From Entonaema liquescens (Eukaryota > Ascomycota > Sordariomycetes > Xylariales > Xylariaceae), in the NCBI GenBank assembly GCA_902805475.1, contig CADCSX010000009.1, forward strand, positions 2,277,389 through 2,341,388: a stretch of 64,000 nt of DNA, written 5' to 3'. This document shows, one piece after another, positions 1 through 12,005 of the stretch. Below the pieces are notes generated by a model. The model made no database searches. It had not been told where the DNA came from and saw only the letters and a program-made list of their open reading frames with translations. The position numbers and the translations under genes are program-made. Positions within the stretch are counted from its first letter, which is position 1. Each line of letters begins with the position of its first letter.

Positions 1-2524
1 TCTTAATTCTACGACCGAGGCATTCTGATAGGCCTGAATAGTAACTATCTGCCAGAATAATAAGGAGAGAAGGCAAGTAATACGAAAATTGACTGCCATA
101 TTGATCGTTCCATACTCTGTCGCGCCGACTGGGAAAGAAATGTATAGTGTGAGTCAGGGTCGATGAAAACAAGGAAAAGATAAATCTCCTGGATTCGATA
201 GTTATGCGAATTAACATGAGAACCAACATGAAAACCAACATGAGTACCGAATGCTACGCCTCAACATACGTACATAATATTTATGCCAAGAAATCCTTCT
301 CATATCTCCTGCATCAGCCCTATCCAGTTACTTCCAACAGACAATTAACTCCATACTTATACAGCTAATCGCGTCTTTTTTTTTTTTTTTTTTTTGATAA
401 ATATACCTATATATATCAATATATTCATTACGCTTATTTTTTTTTTTTTATTTTTATATCAAAACTTTCGTCCCTACAGAGAAGACTGGTGCTTTTTCAT
501 TTTACTTACTTTTTAGAAGGAAGGAACGTTACAATGCGAGTGGGTGAAGGATCTATATACAGGCATAACTTTCAGCTTGGTATCGCGACCACGAACGGAC
601 CATAGAAATTAAGCAATTAAGCGCGGAACATGGTCGACTTAATTCACGTGAAAAGTTACGGCTAAACAAGATCCCCCTGCAAATCTTGATACAGCCCGTG
701 CTACATCGTATACATCTCAGATGGAGCATGATTGGCACAGCCAATAAGCAGTGAATCGTATTGTCAAATCGTCGCCGTTGAAAAATCTAGCTATGTAGGA
801 CGGAAACAACTAAAGGGTAAGCCACTAACGTGCCGCTGCGTCCCTACGATATCTTCCTCGACAATGTATATACATGTAGGACGAACATATCGCGATTTTT
901 GGAGTGATATATTGCCGAGTCTACCTAGATATATGGTTAGTCCGTATTAATCGAACAGTAGCAAGGTGAATATATGTGGGCGAATATGTGAGTACTAGTT
1001 CGTCTTCCAATCATGGGTTCGAACTTTTTACGTATCAATGACGGACCGACATCAAGCCACGAGGCTTGAGGGACAATATCTCGATACGATACCTGGAAAT
1101 ACTTACAGGAGATCACAGTCTTAACGGACTTCTTCATAAGACTGAGATAGTTCTTTGCCCTCCACCTCGAGGCCATCGATATTCATTAATAGATATAAGC
1201 GTACAAAACGAATCGTAAGGCTCGCCTAACTTGACTCTCTCGCCACCACTCTACCTCACTAATGTGACACAAGATGAAAAACTAACTCCTACAACCCCAT
1301 TAGTGCCGAATATAGTACGACTGTCGTCTCTTTAAACAATGTCATCATATGTGTATCTAATCCTCGAGCTGATACACCAACGAGTCTTCTGATAGGTAGG
1401 CATAACTTGCGGGCTGAACTAGATACACGTCGATTACGGCCTGACGTTCTACGACGTCTGGGTTCCACGGGCTCTCCTAGGGGGGTTGTTTTTCGACATC
1501 CTACAAACTATCAACTGGAACAGCGCGTGGAACCTGTCTCTGGAACCATAAAGCAGCGAGAGGCTGGGAAGAAGACTTCCATTTTAGGCCTTCGCGTGCC
1601 GGAATGGACCTTCGGCTTATACAGCTTGGCCGATACCCGGGGAGCAGTCAAGCCAATATGAACCTGACAAGATTGAATTCCAGGGACAGGGGAGGTGGGT
1701 GCTGCTCAGGAGAGCCAAGTGTACTCTGTAAGGACCTGCGGCGAACCGGCCATGGGAGCAATCGCAGTCGTACGGTTAGCGAAATCTGAGTGTTCTGACG
1801 AGGATGCATCTAAAACAATGATGGCCAAGATGCATACGTCGCGATGGACAGTAGGAAGATGGGGAAGTAATAAAAACCCAGCGGGTAGACGAGTCATCCG
1901 ACGTGATGGCGTGTATACCAAGCTTAGAGGTAAAATGTGACGGTCGTAGAATAGAGTATTAACCTATACCAACTAGTGATATAAGAGACATTCGACGGCT
2001 ACGGACATATAACTTCTTCGAGTTATAAAGTCAACTGGACTATATCCTAACTCATGGACAAATGTTGTGTATATATTTAACCGATAATCCCGGATATGGT
2101 TCTGATGGCGTATGATGATATACACGTGAAAGGGACTTGGAACGATGATAGTTGAAATCAGAGTACTATTTCGCACCACGTAGGTTGAGCTGGGCAAATA
2201 ACAAACCCGTGAATTCACCCCATCGAGCTAATGCATTAGGAAATTAAAAATAGAACTCATTTGCATGCTAGATTGGCTGATTCCGTTTGATATGGAAAAT
2301 ACCTAACGTCTAGTGGGAGTTATATGTAGAAACTAGAAAGATCACGAAAGCTACAAAGTTTAGGGGAAGTGAGCATTAAAGTTGAACGCTGTACGTTAGG
2401 TAATTTTGCTTAAAAGATAATACGTGCGCGCTTTGCAATTGCTATATAGTACATCATAGCGAAGCGATCGTCATTCAATGATCCAATGGTCAACGTTGGA
2501 ATCAACTCTAATTGGTCTACATAT
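1..2524. other. Intergenic region, no gene seen
   Basis: No reading frame here has coding character. The longest frames (up to about 84 codons, around 1407-1940) overlap on both strands, lack recognisable motifs and cannot be joined by plausible introns. Homopolymer T tracts lie at about 376-395 and 439-449. Base composition is ordinary for fungal intergenic DNA and does not resemble the RIP blocks further right. A non-coding RNA or an upstream UTR cannot be excluded. Confidence 0.6.
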
Positions 2525-2630
2525 GCCTTGGTAGCTCAATTGGCTAGAGCGTGGGACTTTTACAAATCTAGATAATCCAACTGGATTCTTAGGAATCCCA
2601 AGGTTGCGGGTTCGACCCCCGCCTGAGGCG
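2525..2630 (+). tRNA. tRNA-Lys (anticodon TTT) with 32-nt intron
   Basis: A full cloverleaf can be drawn. The acceptor stem is GCCTTGG with CTGAGGC (G-T pairs at two positions). The D arm is GCTC/GAGC, the anticodon stem TGGGA/TCCCA, and the T arm GCGGG-TTCGACC-CCCGC, followed by discriminator G. The anticodon loop is CT-TTT-A plus A, interrupted after position 37 by an intron at 2563-2594, the canonical place. A T4 run at 2638-2641 is a plausible Pol III terminator. The tRNA would decode AAA/AAG lysine codons. The isotype rests on the loop reading, because a shifted intron boundary would change it. Confidence 0.9.
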
Positions 2631-2928
2631 CTTAATCTTTTGCCAATTATTTTTATTTCGTATGCTTTGGGTTTTTAATGGCCATGTTCATATTATTATA
2701 TCATGAGAGCACATAAATTACAAGGTTCCATGAGAACGGCCCCAGTCGCAGTTACCTACCGGGTAAATCCCAAACTGGGTCCGTAATTGCTGTACCGAGC
2801 TCCCGCAAAAATCCGATAGGTACCCGAATACTTATCAAAAGCTCCGTCATGTTTTATCACATCACCGAGCTACACTACTACATATAAATGCACGTACAGA
2901 TGCAACTCCGATCAACATCGTTTCTGCC

Positions 2929-4527
2929 ATGATGTCCAAGAACTTACCAATTAGACGCCTCTTAGCCCAGGCTTCTAGAGTCAGCGTGTTAGACACGTGC
3001 GCTACCTTGTCCGTAGCTCGCTCTCCAGCCAGGAGATGTCTGCATGGCACGGCTTCCCGTCTTACAGATGGAGTGTTTCGCGGCCTCACGGATGACCGTC
3101 TGCCAATGCCGTGGATAGAAGCATTGAAGCTGCAGCAAGAAGGAAAAAATATAGCCTCCGACGAGGTTCAATCTCAGGAACGCGATCTAACCCCGAAAAA
3201 AATGAGCGACAGCTATCATCGAGTGGTGCTTCCTCTCGGTCGTGATCCGTGGCTTAGCGACACCTATATCAACTCATCCGGTCACATAAGGTCTTAAGCC
3301 CACCTCTCTAATCTGCTGATATGTCTGACTGAGACTCTAGGTTAGGCACGATATTCATGGACCTTGATGCTCTGTCAGGTGTCATTGTGTATAAGCACAC
3401 TGGGCCGGGAGTAGCTGTTGTTACCGCTGCGCTGGACAGGATCACCATTGCTCACCCGCTAACCGAAATTTGCGATCTCGAATACAGCGGGCAAGTTACT
3501 TACGCGTCGGGGCGGAGCAGCGTAGAGATTACCTGCAAGGTCGCTAGAGCCAGGGATGAAGGCGAACCCAGCAAGCCGGAGGATGTGCTGCTAACATGCA
3601 CCTTTACCATGGTGGCTTTGGATCCCAAAACCAAGAAGCCAGTCAACATACCCCGGTTGGAATACACAACCCCCGAGGAAGAGAAGATCTTCAAGGCCGG
3701 AGAAGCCAAAGCACTAGCCAAAAAGCAAAAGCACAAGACTTCACTTCTCGAGACGGAGCCCAACGACCCAGAGTCAGCTCTTATTCACAAGATCTGGCTT
3801 AGACAATTGGAGTATCATGACCCGAACAATAGTCTTCGACAACCTGGCAACGTCATCGCCATGTCCAAGACGCAGCTCTCAACCGCATCCATCATGCAGC
3901 CGCAATACCGCAACCGGCACCAGACCATGATCTTCGGAGGCTTCCACCTGAAGCAGACGTTTGAGCTGGCGTTCTGCTGCGCGGCGAGTTTTGCGCACGC
4001 GCGCCCGACCTTCATCAGCGCCGACCCGTGCACCTTCCGGAACCCGGTTCCCGTCGGCAGCGTCCTGTACTTGACCGCGACGATCGTGTATACGGACCCG
4101 CCGCTCCTGGAAGAGGACGGCAGCGAGCCCGGGCAGAAGGACTCGAAGAACCCGAATACGCGGCTGCACGTTAGGGTGGATAGCAAGGTGAGAGATGTCG
4201 AGCACGGGAATGCAAAGCCAACCGGCCAGTTCAACTATACCTTCTCTGTGCCCAAGGACGTTAAGGTTCTACCACGTACGTATATAATTAATCTATTTCT
4301 TATCGTTCCCTGTCAAGTTTATACCGCAGACTATTTACTCGCCTTTTTGGAACGCTCTTGTAAAAACATATATCTGACATTGTGCTTTAGACACGTATGA
4401 AGAGTATATGATGTACATCGACGCTAGAAGAAGAGTGCAACTCGCAGACATACAAGATCACGAGGAGCACGCAGACGCAAAACTTCAAGATCATCGACTA
4501 TCGGATAACGTCAACCTTACGGAGTGA
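2929..4527 (+). CDS. Mitochondrial acyl-CoA thioesterase, ACOT9-like (double hotdog)
   Basis: Three exons (2929-3290, 3341-4275, 4391-4527) give 477 residues. The introns are GTCTTA..CTAG (50 nt) and GTACGT..TTAG (115 nt). Joining exons 1 and 2 restores the family sequence around INSSGHIRLG and DLDALSG. The N-terminus is rich in Arg/Ser/Ala and lacks acidic residues, as in a mitochondrial presequence. Hotdog domain 1 lies at about residues 110-220. Hotdog domain 2 includes NRHQTMIFGGF (about 310) and the RPTFISAD and PVPVGS motifs typical of ACOT9/ACOT10. The family hydrolyses acyl-CoA to free fatty acid and CoA in the matrix. Human ACOT9 is of similar size. The gene converges on mL50. The start could also be the second Met three bases on. 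Identity is by motif recognition; substrate chain length is unknown. Confidence 0.85.
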
Positions 4528-4842
4528 GCATGGTGATGATTGGCTCAATACTAGCCCATAGTTCATCAGGTTCAACTTCCGCAGAGGGTGCTAGGACTGT
4601 CATCATGTATAAGTTAATTCCTGTAAATTTAGATGGAAGCCTTGGCCGGTTAGGGGTATAGACCAATAAACTTATATAAAAGGTACGCTTTCATGTTAGT
4701 AAATATATTGGTATCTTCACGAGCATTGTAAGGCACATCTATATAGTCGAATGTAGCATCATATTGTTGTTTTATATGTACAAGGTTAAAGCTGGTAGAT
4801 ACCCCATTTCGACATACTGATACATGGCGTCTCGCACAGATA
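4528..4842. other. Convergent 3' spacer
   Basis: Spacer between the stop codons of two convergent genes (thioesterase on plus, mL50 on minus). It is AT-rich with several AATAAA-like words, and presumably carries both 3' UTRs. No open frame of note. Confidence 0.6.
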
Positions 4843-6112
4843 CTAGACTCTGCCCTTCATCCGCGAGAGCTCCGTGTTCTTCCGAACAAAGCCGTGGCCC
4901 TCGAGAGGTAGATCTCTCTTCTTCAGCTCCTCTTCTATGAGCTTGAATCTTCCAACCGCCTTCTCCTTATCACCGCGCGTGAGGCGCTTCGTCGCGAAGG
5001 ATACATTGGGAATCTGCACGAGATCTTGCCGGCGCTCCTGGATCTCCTCAGTCAGGGTCTTGAGCTTAGGCGGTTTTTGCACGGTGTGGATTAGTGACCG
5101 GGCGTCTGTAATGGCAGATAGCTGGTGGTCGTGGACCAGGTGCCCGGTGAGCTGGAAAACTCGCTTTGTAACCTGGGATTGCCGCGTTAGTCTACTGTCC
5201 GATAAATCTTTACTGGAATTTGGAACATAGGAACTCTACGATGATACAACTTACAGCGAATTTGATCCGAGGGTCCGATAGAGACACGGCCTTCCATCCA
5301 TGGCCCCAAGCACTCTTGTACTCCTGTGCCTTTTCTGCTGGGAGTACGGGCACGCTCGTGCTTTGTTCAACGGACTCCTCGGTCGTAACAGGTTCGCTCT
5401 TTTGGACCAGCGAGTCTAATACTGCAGACACGTCCCCATTCAGCGACACAGCGCCGTCTGCGGCTATGTTGATCTCAACGCTCAGGAGACGATGTAAATC
5501 GTCTTCCCCAGCTATCGGCCAAGCTTTCACCAATTCATCTTCCCTCCCCGCCTGTTTCAGCGCAAACGCCTCTATAACCGCTCGCCGTACCGAAGTCTCC
5601 AAGACGGCGGGATCAAGAACCGGATTCAGCGGCTTGAAACCGACGAAATCGGCGGTCCAGTTCTCCGGTCGGTCCCACCAGTTTCGCAGCCCACCAACTT
5701 TCTCCAAGCCATCCGCTGTTAAGGCCGGTACGTATGTGGGATCTGAGATATCGTCTAATCGTTCAGCATAGCTACGCTGAGGTGGGGGAATATATGTCTG
5801 CCACTGCTGCGGAAGATAACTTTCTGCTTCTTGTATCTCCTCTTCGGTCGGCTCTGGAACCTCTAATTTTTCTACCTTTTCGACTTCGGGTGTAAAACTC
5901 TCGTCCTTTGTAGTCGGCTGTTTATCGGTCGAGTAGAACCGGAGGACTGACGAGCGTTGAAAGGTCGTCGGTATCGGCTTACGGTGCGAGGTTGAGATGG
6001 TCTGAGATGCAGGCGGACGTTGACCAACTAGAGGAGCAATTGAAGAGCATGGCGTTGAGATAGATAAGCCGGAGGGCCGTCTTAATCGAGATATCCGCCG
6101 CATTGTAACCAA
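4843..6112 (-). CDS. Mitochondrial large ribosomal subunit protein mL50
   Basis: Two exons (6112-5255 and 5172-4843) join in phase 0 across an 82-nt intron (GTAAGT..CAG), giving 395 residues. The first about 65 residues are Arg/Ser/Thr-rich, ending near RSSVLRFYST, a typical mitochondrial presequence. A Pro/Glu-rich stretch follows, then NWWDRPENW and GFKPLNPV. The C-terminal domain has DPRIKFAVTKRVFQLTGH and LVQIPNVSFA, ending in a charged helix (KLIEEELKKRDLP). This matches my memory of fungal mL50 (yeast Mrpl13 type), a structural protein of the 54S subunit. The start could be Met1 or Met4. Its start codon lies 309 bp from that of the divergent gene at 6422. Confidence 0.72.
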
Positions 6113-6421
6113 TTGAGAAAACTATGGTGGTTGATAAAGGCCTTGAACTTTTTTCGGTATCGCGATGCTTTAGCTATAAAATTCCCCAAGTACCAATGTA
6201 TAATTTCGTGGGGCTATGTGGGGCTTCAAGCCACAGGTACATTACGTACCCTAGCAGCTTTCTACCTCCAATGTACCTACTTATCTATATAACAACCGCC
6301 TTATCGTCGCGCGCGGATGAGTTCCTGACCCGATGTCGTCGCTTGTACCTATTGGTCGCAACTCAACTTAACAGTCAGTATACCTTATAAATATACATGG
6401 CCATTCCATGATCGCGACACA
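6113..6421. promoter_or_regulatory. Shared divergent promoter region
   Basis: 309 bp separate the start codons of mL50 (minus) and the Cys-rich membrane protein gene (plus), so both promoters must lie here or overlap the genes. It contains several GTACC/GGTAC words and an AT-rich stretch near 6283-6300. No binding site can be named. Confidence 0.5.
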
Positions 6422-6987
6422 ATGCGGCTCCATCTCTATATCCTCTTCATAGGGGTCTTCGTCTCTTACGTCGTCGCGGCCTGTAAGCAATGCCCAGCTC
6501 AATCAATAATACATATCCTGCCCTATTAGCCCATGCTAATTTGTCTTCTATAACTACAGCCGCCCCAACGTTCTGTAAATGCACCTGTTTCAAGAATAGC
6601 ACCTTAATACAACTCGGTCCTCAAAGTGATTCCTCCTTCGGCAGTCCCGAGCATCCAGCATCTCCACATCTCGAAGAGCGCGCCGCCTCGGCCTCCTGCA
6701 CCCAATGCACCCGAGCCTTCTGCCTTTCGCAGCACCTCCCCATCTGCAAAGATGCCGAAGAAACCGACGTGCTCACCACCTGCTTCCAGCGCGACAGCCG
6801 TAAGGACCAAATCATCGTCTGGGGTTTCATCCTAGGCACTACGAGTCTTCTAGGATGGGCAGCTGCTAAAAGAGTTGTCGAATTTCGCGAGGGCAAGAAA
6901 GCTGCTTCCCTAGGGTTAGGCGGTTCCGGTATAGGGAGTAGAGGGGACGAGGTTCCGCCCAGGATAGGGGCGTTTATATGCCCGTAG
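6422..6987 (+). CDS. Small Cys-rich single-pass membrane protein (fungal, unnamed family)
   Basis: Two exons (6422-6482, 6560-6987) give 162 residues. The first exon encodes the signal peptide (MRLHLYILFIGVFVSYVVAA) and is joined across a 77-nt intron (GTAAGC..ACAG). The lumenal part carries CKCTCF near residue 26, then CTQCTRAFC and ICKDAEETDVLTTCFQRDSRKD. A single hydrophobic segment follows (about residues 112-133, starting IIVWGFILG), then a short basic and Gly-rich tail. The Cys pattern with a CFQRDSRKD block before the TM is, as I recall, conserved among filamentous ascomycete proteins without assigned function. It is probably in the ER or Golgi, or at the cell surface. Start and intron are well supported because the signal peptide only appears after splicing. 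Confidence 0.75.
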
Positions 6988-7472
6988 GTAATGATGATGC
7001 GCAGAGACCAAATAGGTGAAAGGCAAAATTGCGGTTGGAACGGATTTGGTCTAAATTATTAAGACCCCGGCATTGCAAATGGCGTTTGGGGGGGGTTCTA
7101 TAGAAGCTACACAGAGGCTACAACTCTAATCTACTGACTACGTTTAGTTTAAAATACAGCCATTGGCGTAGACATTGAAGGAATCGCTGTACGGTAAGCT
7201 GAGTGTGATCTAACAAGCGAGAAGAAATCAAGTGTTTGTCTAATTTTGGAATCACCTATTACGCCTAGTCTTTTTTTGTGTTTTCCCATTCAAGTTCCTA
7301 GATCGTTGAGTTGATTTTCCGGGTACCTACCACCATGATAGTTATCAATCCTCACATATAGGTCAGAACCGCTGCTTTTGTCCACAACCGAAATCACTGA
7401 GCTAGGTGTCACCTGTCGGCGCGCCCGAAACCAATCATGCTCACAAACCAATGTACTCCCGCCGGGAGGTGT
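6988..7472. other. Convergent 3' spacer
   Basis: Lies between the convergent stops of the membrane protein gene and the DAHP synthase gene. It contains a G7 run near 7087 and a T7 run near 7270. No gene seen. Confidence 0.6.
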
Positions 7473-8895
7473 TTATTCCTCTTCGATGAGAGTAGTCTTA
7501 GGCTCTTGTCCGCTGCCGTTGGTATTCGGAGATCCGTTCTTCTCTCTCCGAGCCCGGACTGCAGCTGCGAGATCTTCAAGAACTTCGACTGTGCTGTCCC
7601 AATCAATGCAGGCGTCGGTGATGCTTACACCTTTCTTGAGCCCCGACGGTCCCTCTGCTGGGACTTTCTGGTTACCCTCATTGATATTGGACTCGATCAT
7701 GACACCAATGATGGCCTTTTCACCTTCCCTCAATTGGGCGCCGATGACCTTAGCGACCTTGGGCTGGTTCCGGTGGTCCTTGTTTGAGTTTCCTATTTCA
7801 CTGTCAGTCAAATACTGAGTGTCTCGCGACACGAATGCGACTAACCATGCGAGCAATCGACCATAATGGCTAACTTTTGTCCCTTCTTGATCAAGGTTTC
7901 TTTAGCATTTTGAATGCTTTCCTTGTCATAGTTGGTACCCTTGCTACCACCTCTAAGAATGACGAAGCCGTGCTCATTGCCCTTGGTCCTTGTGATGGCC
8001 GCTAGACCCTGCTTGGTCACACCCATGAAATGATGCTTCGAGGCCGCAGCTCCAATGGCATCGATGGCCACATTCAAATTGCCATCAGTGCCATTTTTGA
8101 AACCGATGGGGAATGAGAGACCGGATGCTAGTTCACGGTGTAGTTGGGACTCAGTGGTACGAGCGCCAATAGCACCGACGGAGATGAAGTCGGCCAAGAA
8201 CTGAGGCGAGATGGTATCCAGCATCTCGCTGGCGATGGGTACGCCTGCGTTAGTTAGGTCGCTGAACATCTGCCGCGATATACGGAGACCCTTGTTGATC
8301 TTGAAGCTGTTGTCGATATCGGGATCATTAATGAGACCCTTCCAGCCTACAGTAGTCCGCGGCTTCTCAAGGTAAGCACGCATAATGATGCATAGATCAT
8401 TTGACAGCTTCTCAGAGAGCTTCTTGAGACGCTGAGCATAGTCATGCGCCATAGCCGGGTCGTGGATAGAACAAGGTCCAACAACGACTAAGAGGCGGTC
8501 ATTACGGCCCATAATGATAGAAACTGCATCTCTTCGACCCTTAACAACCGTCTGCAACGAAGCATCAGTCATGGGGATCTCGGAGATGAGCAATGCCGGC
8601 GGGATAAGAGGGTCCTGTCCCAGGACTGCAGTTTCCAAGTAAATCAGCATATTGTCTCTCTTTTATAGTCTGTAACACGAAGGATACTCGAGCAGTTATG
8701 ACTCAATAAAGGGGGGGAAGAGGTCCTCGAGTTGCACGCGAGTGAGGCACTCGAGATCTGAATATAAGAGTGACGATAGGAAACGGGACGGGTGCAATGG
8801 CACAAATCTAGTAAATTAAAGATTTGTGTTTGCTTATTGTCAAACATACCTCTCATGTCGTCGGCCACAAGGGGCGCCATATCGACACCTGGCAT
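7473..8895 (-). CDS. 3-deoxy-D-arabino-heptulosonate 7-phosphate synthase, tyrosine-inhibited type (Aro4-like)
   Basis: Three exons (8895-8850, 8625-7846, 7792-7473) give 381 residues. The introns are 224 nt (GTATGT..CTGCAG) and 53 nt (GTTAGT..ATAG). The enzyme condenses PEP and erythrose-4-phosphate, the first step of the shikimate pathway in the cytosol. Family signatures are GPCSIHD (about residue 65), YLEKPRTTVGWKGL, GARTTESQLHREL, DCSHGNSNKD and the end block GVSITDACI. In yeast a Gly in the MGVTK motif marks the Tyr-inhibited isoenzyme Aro4 and a Ser marks the Phe-inhibited Aro3; here it is Gly, at residue 217. The acceptor at CTGCAG is chosen over an internal Met at 8650 because it yields MRVLGQDPL, matching the family. 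A roughly 20-residue Glu/Thr tail extends the C-terminus. Confidence 0.93.
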
Positions 8896-9716
8896 CGTGG
8901 TGAATGGGATGGATGGGTGAGCAAAGTGTTTAGGGGTATGTAAGAATACTCGATTGCCCGAGCGGTGAATGGATAAGTACCCGAGAATCGAGGGGCGTAA
9001 CAAGAGCTGTTTGCTGCGGACAATCCGAGTTGCGGATAGTTGCGTGGTGTGCGGTATAAGAGCCGTCGATTTGAGGTGAGTCAGACTGTTCAGAAACCCC
9101 AGGGCGAAAATTTGATAATGAAAGGAATGCAAAGATTTCGAGTATTTTTAATTCCTTAGCCCCGACCTCTTGGGTCTCGATTTCCAAAGCTCTTTCAGTC
9201 AAAAACCTAATAAGTATTAAGACCAATTGGTCGAATTGGTTGATTTTCTTGTTTGGTGAGCTGGTGTAAAAAAAATAAGTAGGTAGGAAAGTTTAGTCCG
9301 AATATGAAGACGTTGACACCATGTACGTAAGGCGAAGAATAATAAGAAGCTACTACCTTCAGGTACGATTACTAGGTTACCTAACTACTTTCCCTAACAC
9401 CAAACCTCTAATATGGAAGGATACCTCTGAACCAATGATAAATTTTGACCAGTAAATTAGTTCGCATGGAAGGTCCAAGGTACTACGTAGATGCAATGGT
9501 ATTGTACGTCCAGTACGTCCAGTACGTCTCAATGTCCCAGGGTTTTCCAATGTTCGTAAGGTGAATGTGGGGTGCTTTTTACGAATGGAGGGGTACTACT
9601 ACCCTATACATTACTTATCACTTATCCTCAATTGGGTATTACGTACATACGTACCTTGTACCTATCCCTATCTATTAAGAGGTACTATGCTTTGTACTAA
9701 TAACTGAAAACTTTTT

Positions 9717-9743
9717 TTTCTTTCTTTCTTTCTTTCTTTCTTT
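9717..9743. repeat. (TTTC)n microsatellite
   Basis: About six to seven perfect TTTC units follow a T8 tract. The opposite strand would read Lys/Glu repeats, which creates a spurious open frame at 9675-9923. Confidence 0.9.
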
Positions 9744-10390
9744 GTGGTCCACTGGTGTGCGCTCTTCGCTCCCTTCAACATCGTAAGATAGACGCATTGA
9801 CACCGCACCAATAGTTACGAAACTCCTATCACACCGCTTTCGTGAGAGTCCGTGGATGTTTGCAGACATATTACTGGTTGTACCAAGCTCCCTCGAGCTG
9901 CTCATACTCATGGCTTCGTTCACTTGAATCCTAGATTAAAACTCAAAACGTGAATGTTTGAGGAAGAAGAACAAAAACTTGGTATGATAATTCGTACCTT
10001 ATTTCGTCAGCGTATCCTCCAATATTCGATGTTGCTTATAGCCCATACCGACGTCATTAGGGTATGGAGACTTAATTGTGATGTCCTCCGGCCCAAAACT
10101 GTGTTCCTAGCCGGCGGCAAAACACTACTTATAAGATTGAATTATTACAAGATAGGACAGATCGATGAAGCTGTTCCAGTCGGCATATTATAATATATCT
10201 TACATGGTTGCCTCATCGAATTATGTACTTCTTCATTTCGTGACATTACATTCCTTTAGACCTTCTTTTGACTCCAGCCTTCTTTACTCTCTTAATTCGC
10301 TATATATCAAATATAATTTCAAATATAAGCTAGGCTGTATTAGATTAATAACTGTTCAGGAACCAGCCCTACGGCTAAATACCATGATAC

Positions 10391-10423
10391 TAACAAGGCA
10401 AAACAAGGCAAAACAAGGCAAAA
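10391..10423. repeat. 10-bp tandem repeat, three units
   Basis: Unit ACAAGGCAAA repeated three times in the esterase upstream region. No function can be assigned. Confidence 0.85.
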
Positions 10424-10590
10424 TAACGGCGGAGGTATATTATCCGTTGCTCTAAACCTCGGTAACATCTTGTAATTGTTGTAATAAGTATCCAAGCCGC
10501 CGCCATGGAGATGATAGATATCTCTCTTGTGCCTTGGCGCTCATCTTCTTATTACTTGTTGCTAACATGACCTCCGCGTCTTCGTCAACT

Positions 10591-12005
10591 ATGCTGAGAA
10601 GCCTCAGCTTCCGCTTCTCAATCTTAACCACTTGGTTACTATGGTGGTCCTTGTGCATTGATGCACGCCCTACTTGTAATGTCCCCCGTCAGGAAGAAGA
10701 TTCCCATTGGGTAGCAACATGGACCTCAATGCCCCAGCTGGTGGAACCCAATAACATGCCGCCCTCCCCATTCGTATGTTCTGCTCTTTCTCGTTTAGCG
10801 AGTTGAGAATCAGTTATCTAACCGTGAGATTAGTCGGGCTCGGCCGCCTTTAAGGATGCCACTCTTCGTCAGACGCTTCATCTCTCCATAGGTGCAGAAA
10901 GACTCCGCTTCCAGATCTCCAACACATTTGGTGGGAGTGACCTTCCCATCACAGAAGCATCCATTGCCCTGCCAACAGGAGGTAAAGCTGGTGTCAACGG
11001 CATTGATACGGCAACGTTGAAGGGCCTCACTTTTAATGGCTCGAGTTCGGTCACGATTCCTAGGGGTCAAGTTGCCTACACTGACCCGGTCGATTTCAAA
11101 ATTGACCCTCAGGCTACGATTACCGTCAGTCTTTATTCGCAGCCCGGTCAATCTGGAAGTAGCATTACTGGGCACCCAGGCAGCCGAACAACGTCTTGGA
11201 TGCAACAGGGTAATCACCTGAACGCATCGACCGTTACAGGAGCGAGCACAGCGCACTGGTATTTCCTCACAGCCGTCGAAGCTTGGGCTCCGAAGACGAC
11301 TGCCGCCCTCGTAATTCTCGGCGATAGCATCACAGATGGCCGAGGAAGCACTGACAATGCCAACAACCGGTATGGTTATGATCTATATTATATCTAGTAA
11401 CCTTACTAATAAATCCTCCTAGATGGCCTGATCTGCTCTTAGCTAGGATGCAGAAAGAAGGAATCACCGACGTCGCCGTGTGCAATCAAGCAGCAGGCGG
11501 CAATACTGTCCTTACCGGTGGTCTTGGGCCGCCGCTCATGCAGCGTTATAAGCGAGATTTACTTACAACTGCCGGCGTTAAATACGCCCTCATTTTCGAA
11601 GGCGTTAACGACATTGGAGGAGGGTCTGCGGACTCGGGGACGCAATCACGCATCGGAAATAGTCTGACGTCGTCTTTTAAGACAATTGCCCAGGATGCGA
11701 AAGCGGCTGGCTTGACTGTCTTTGGCGCAACAATTACACCATTTGGCGGAAATGGACAAAGCTATAGCAACCCGGCCAGAGATCAAACGAGGCAGACGGT
11801 GAACAAATGGATTCTAGGCGGTGGAGATGGCAGCTTTGACGCCTCAATCGACTTTGCTAAAATCCTGGCTAACCCCTCCAACGCAGCCAACCTGGCTTCT
11901 CAATATGATGGTGGCGATCATCTACACCCCAACGTTGCTGGTTACCAGGCGATTGCTGACCAATTCCCTCTGGATATTTTCAAGGCCAATGCTACCACGT
12001 TGTAA
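10591..12005 (+). CDS. Secreted SGNH/GDSL-family esterase
   Basis: Three exons (10591-10773, 10834-11369, 11423-12005) give 433 residues; introns are 60 nt (GTATGT..TTAG) and 53 nt (GTATGG..CTAG). An N-terminal signal peptide begins MLRSLSFRFSILTTW. An upstream in-frame ATG at 10567 would add eight residues. After WVATWTSMPQL comes a beta-rich domain of about 180 residues. The SGNH hydrolase then shows block I GDSITDGRGS (about residue 223), AAGGN (block II), GVNDIG (block III) and DHLHP near residue 404 (block V, Asp and His). All four catalytic-site elements are present. The layout resembles XynE-like esterases of fungi and bacteria, which deacylate plant polymers; the substrate is inferred only. 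Confidence 0.88.

Larger units (their letters stand above)
8896..10590. other. Intergenic region rich in GTAC words and short tandem repeats
   Basis: Upstream region of both the DAHP synthase gene (minus) and the esterase gene (plus). Between about 9240 and 9690 the words GTACC, TACGTA and GTACGTCCA recur, including a short tandem at 9504-9530. No frame looks coding. Long frames at 8644-9226 are the DAHP first exon and its leader read upstream without support. Confidence 0.55.

Noticed and set aside
1407..1940. Overlapping open frames of 61-84 codons on the plus strand
   Set aside because: No motif, no consistent splice joins, and equally long antisense frames across the same bases; chance frames.
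8626..8655. Met at 8650 as DAHP synthase start or exon start
   Set aside because: Gives LIYLETAVLGQDPL; splicing at CTGCAG (8626) gives MRVLGQDPL, which fits the family, so the upstream part is intron.
8644..9132. Possible N-terminal extension or separate gene upstream of DAHP synthase
   Set aside because: Only the segment MPGVDMAPLVADDMR is used as exon 1. The upstream part has no targeting-like or conserved features and the end is intron sequence.
9675..9923. Minus-strand frame ending in a Lys/Glu-rich run
   Set aside because: The run is the (TTTC)n microsatellite read in antisense; no other support.
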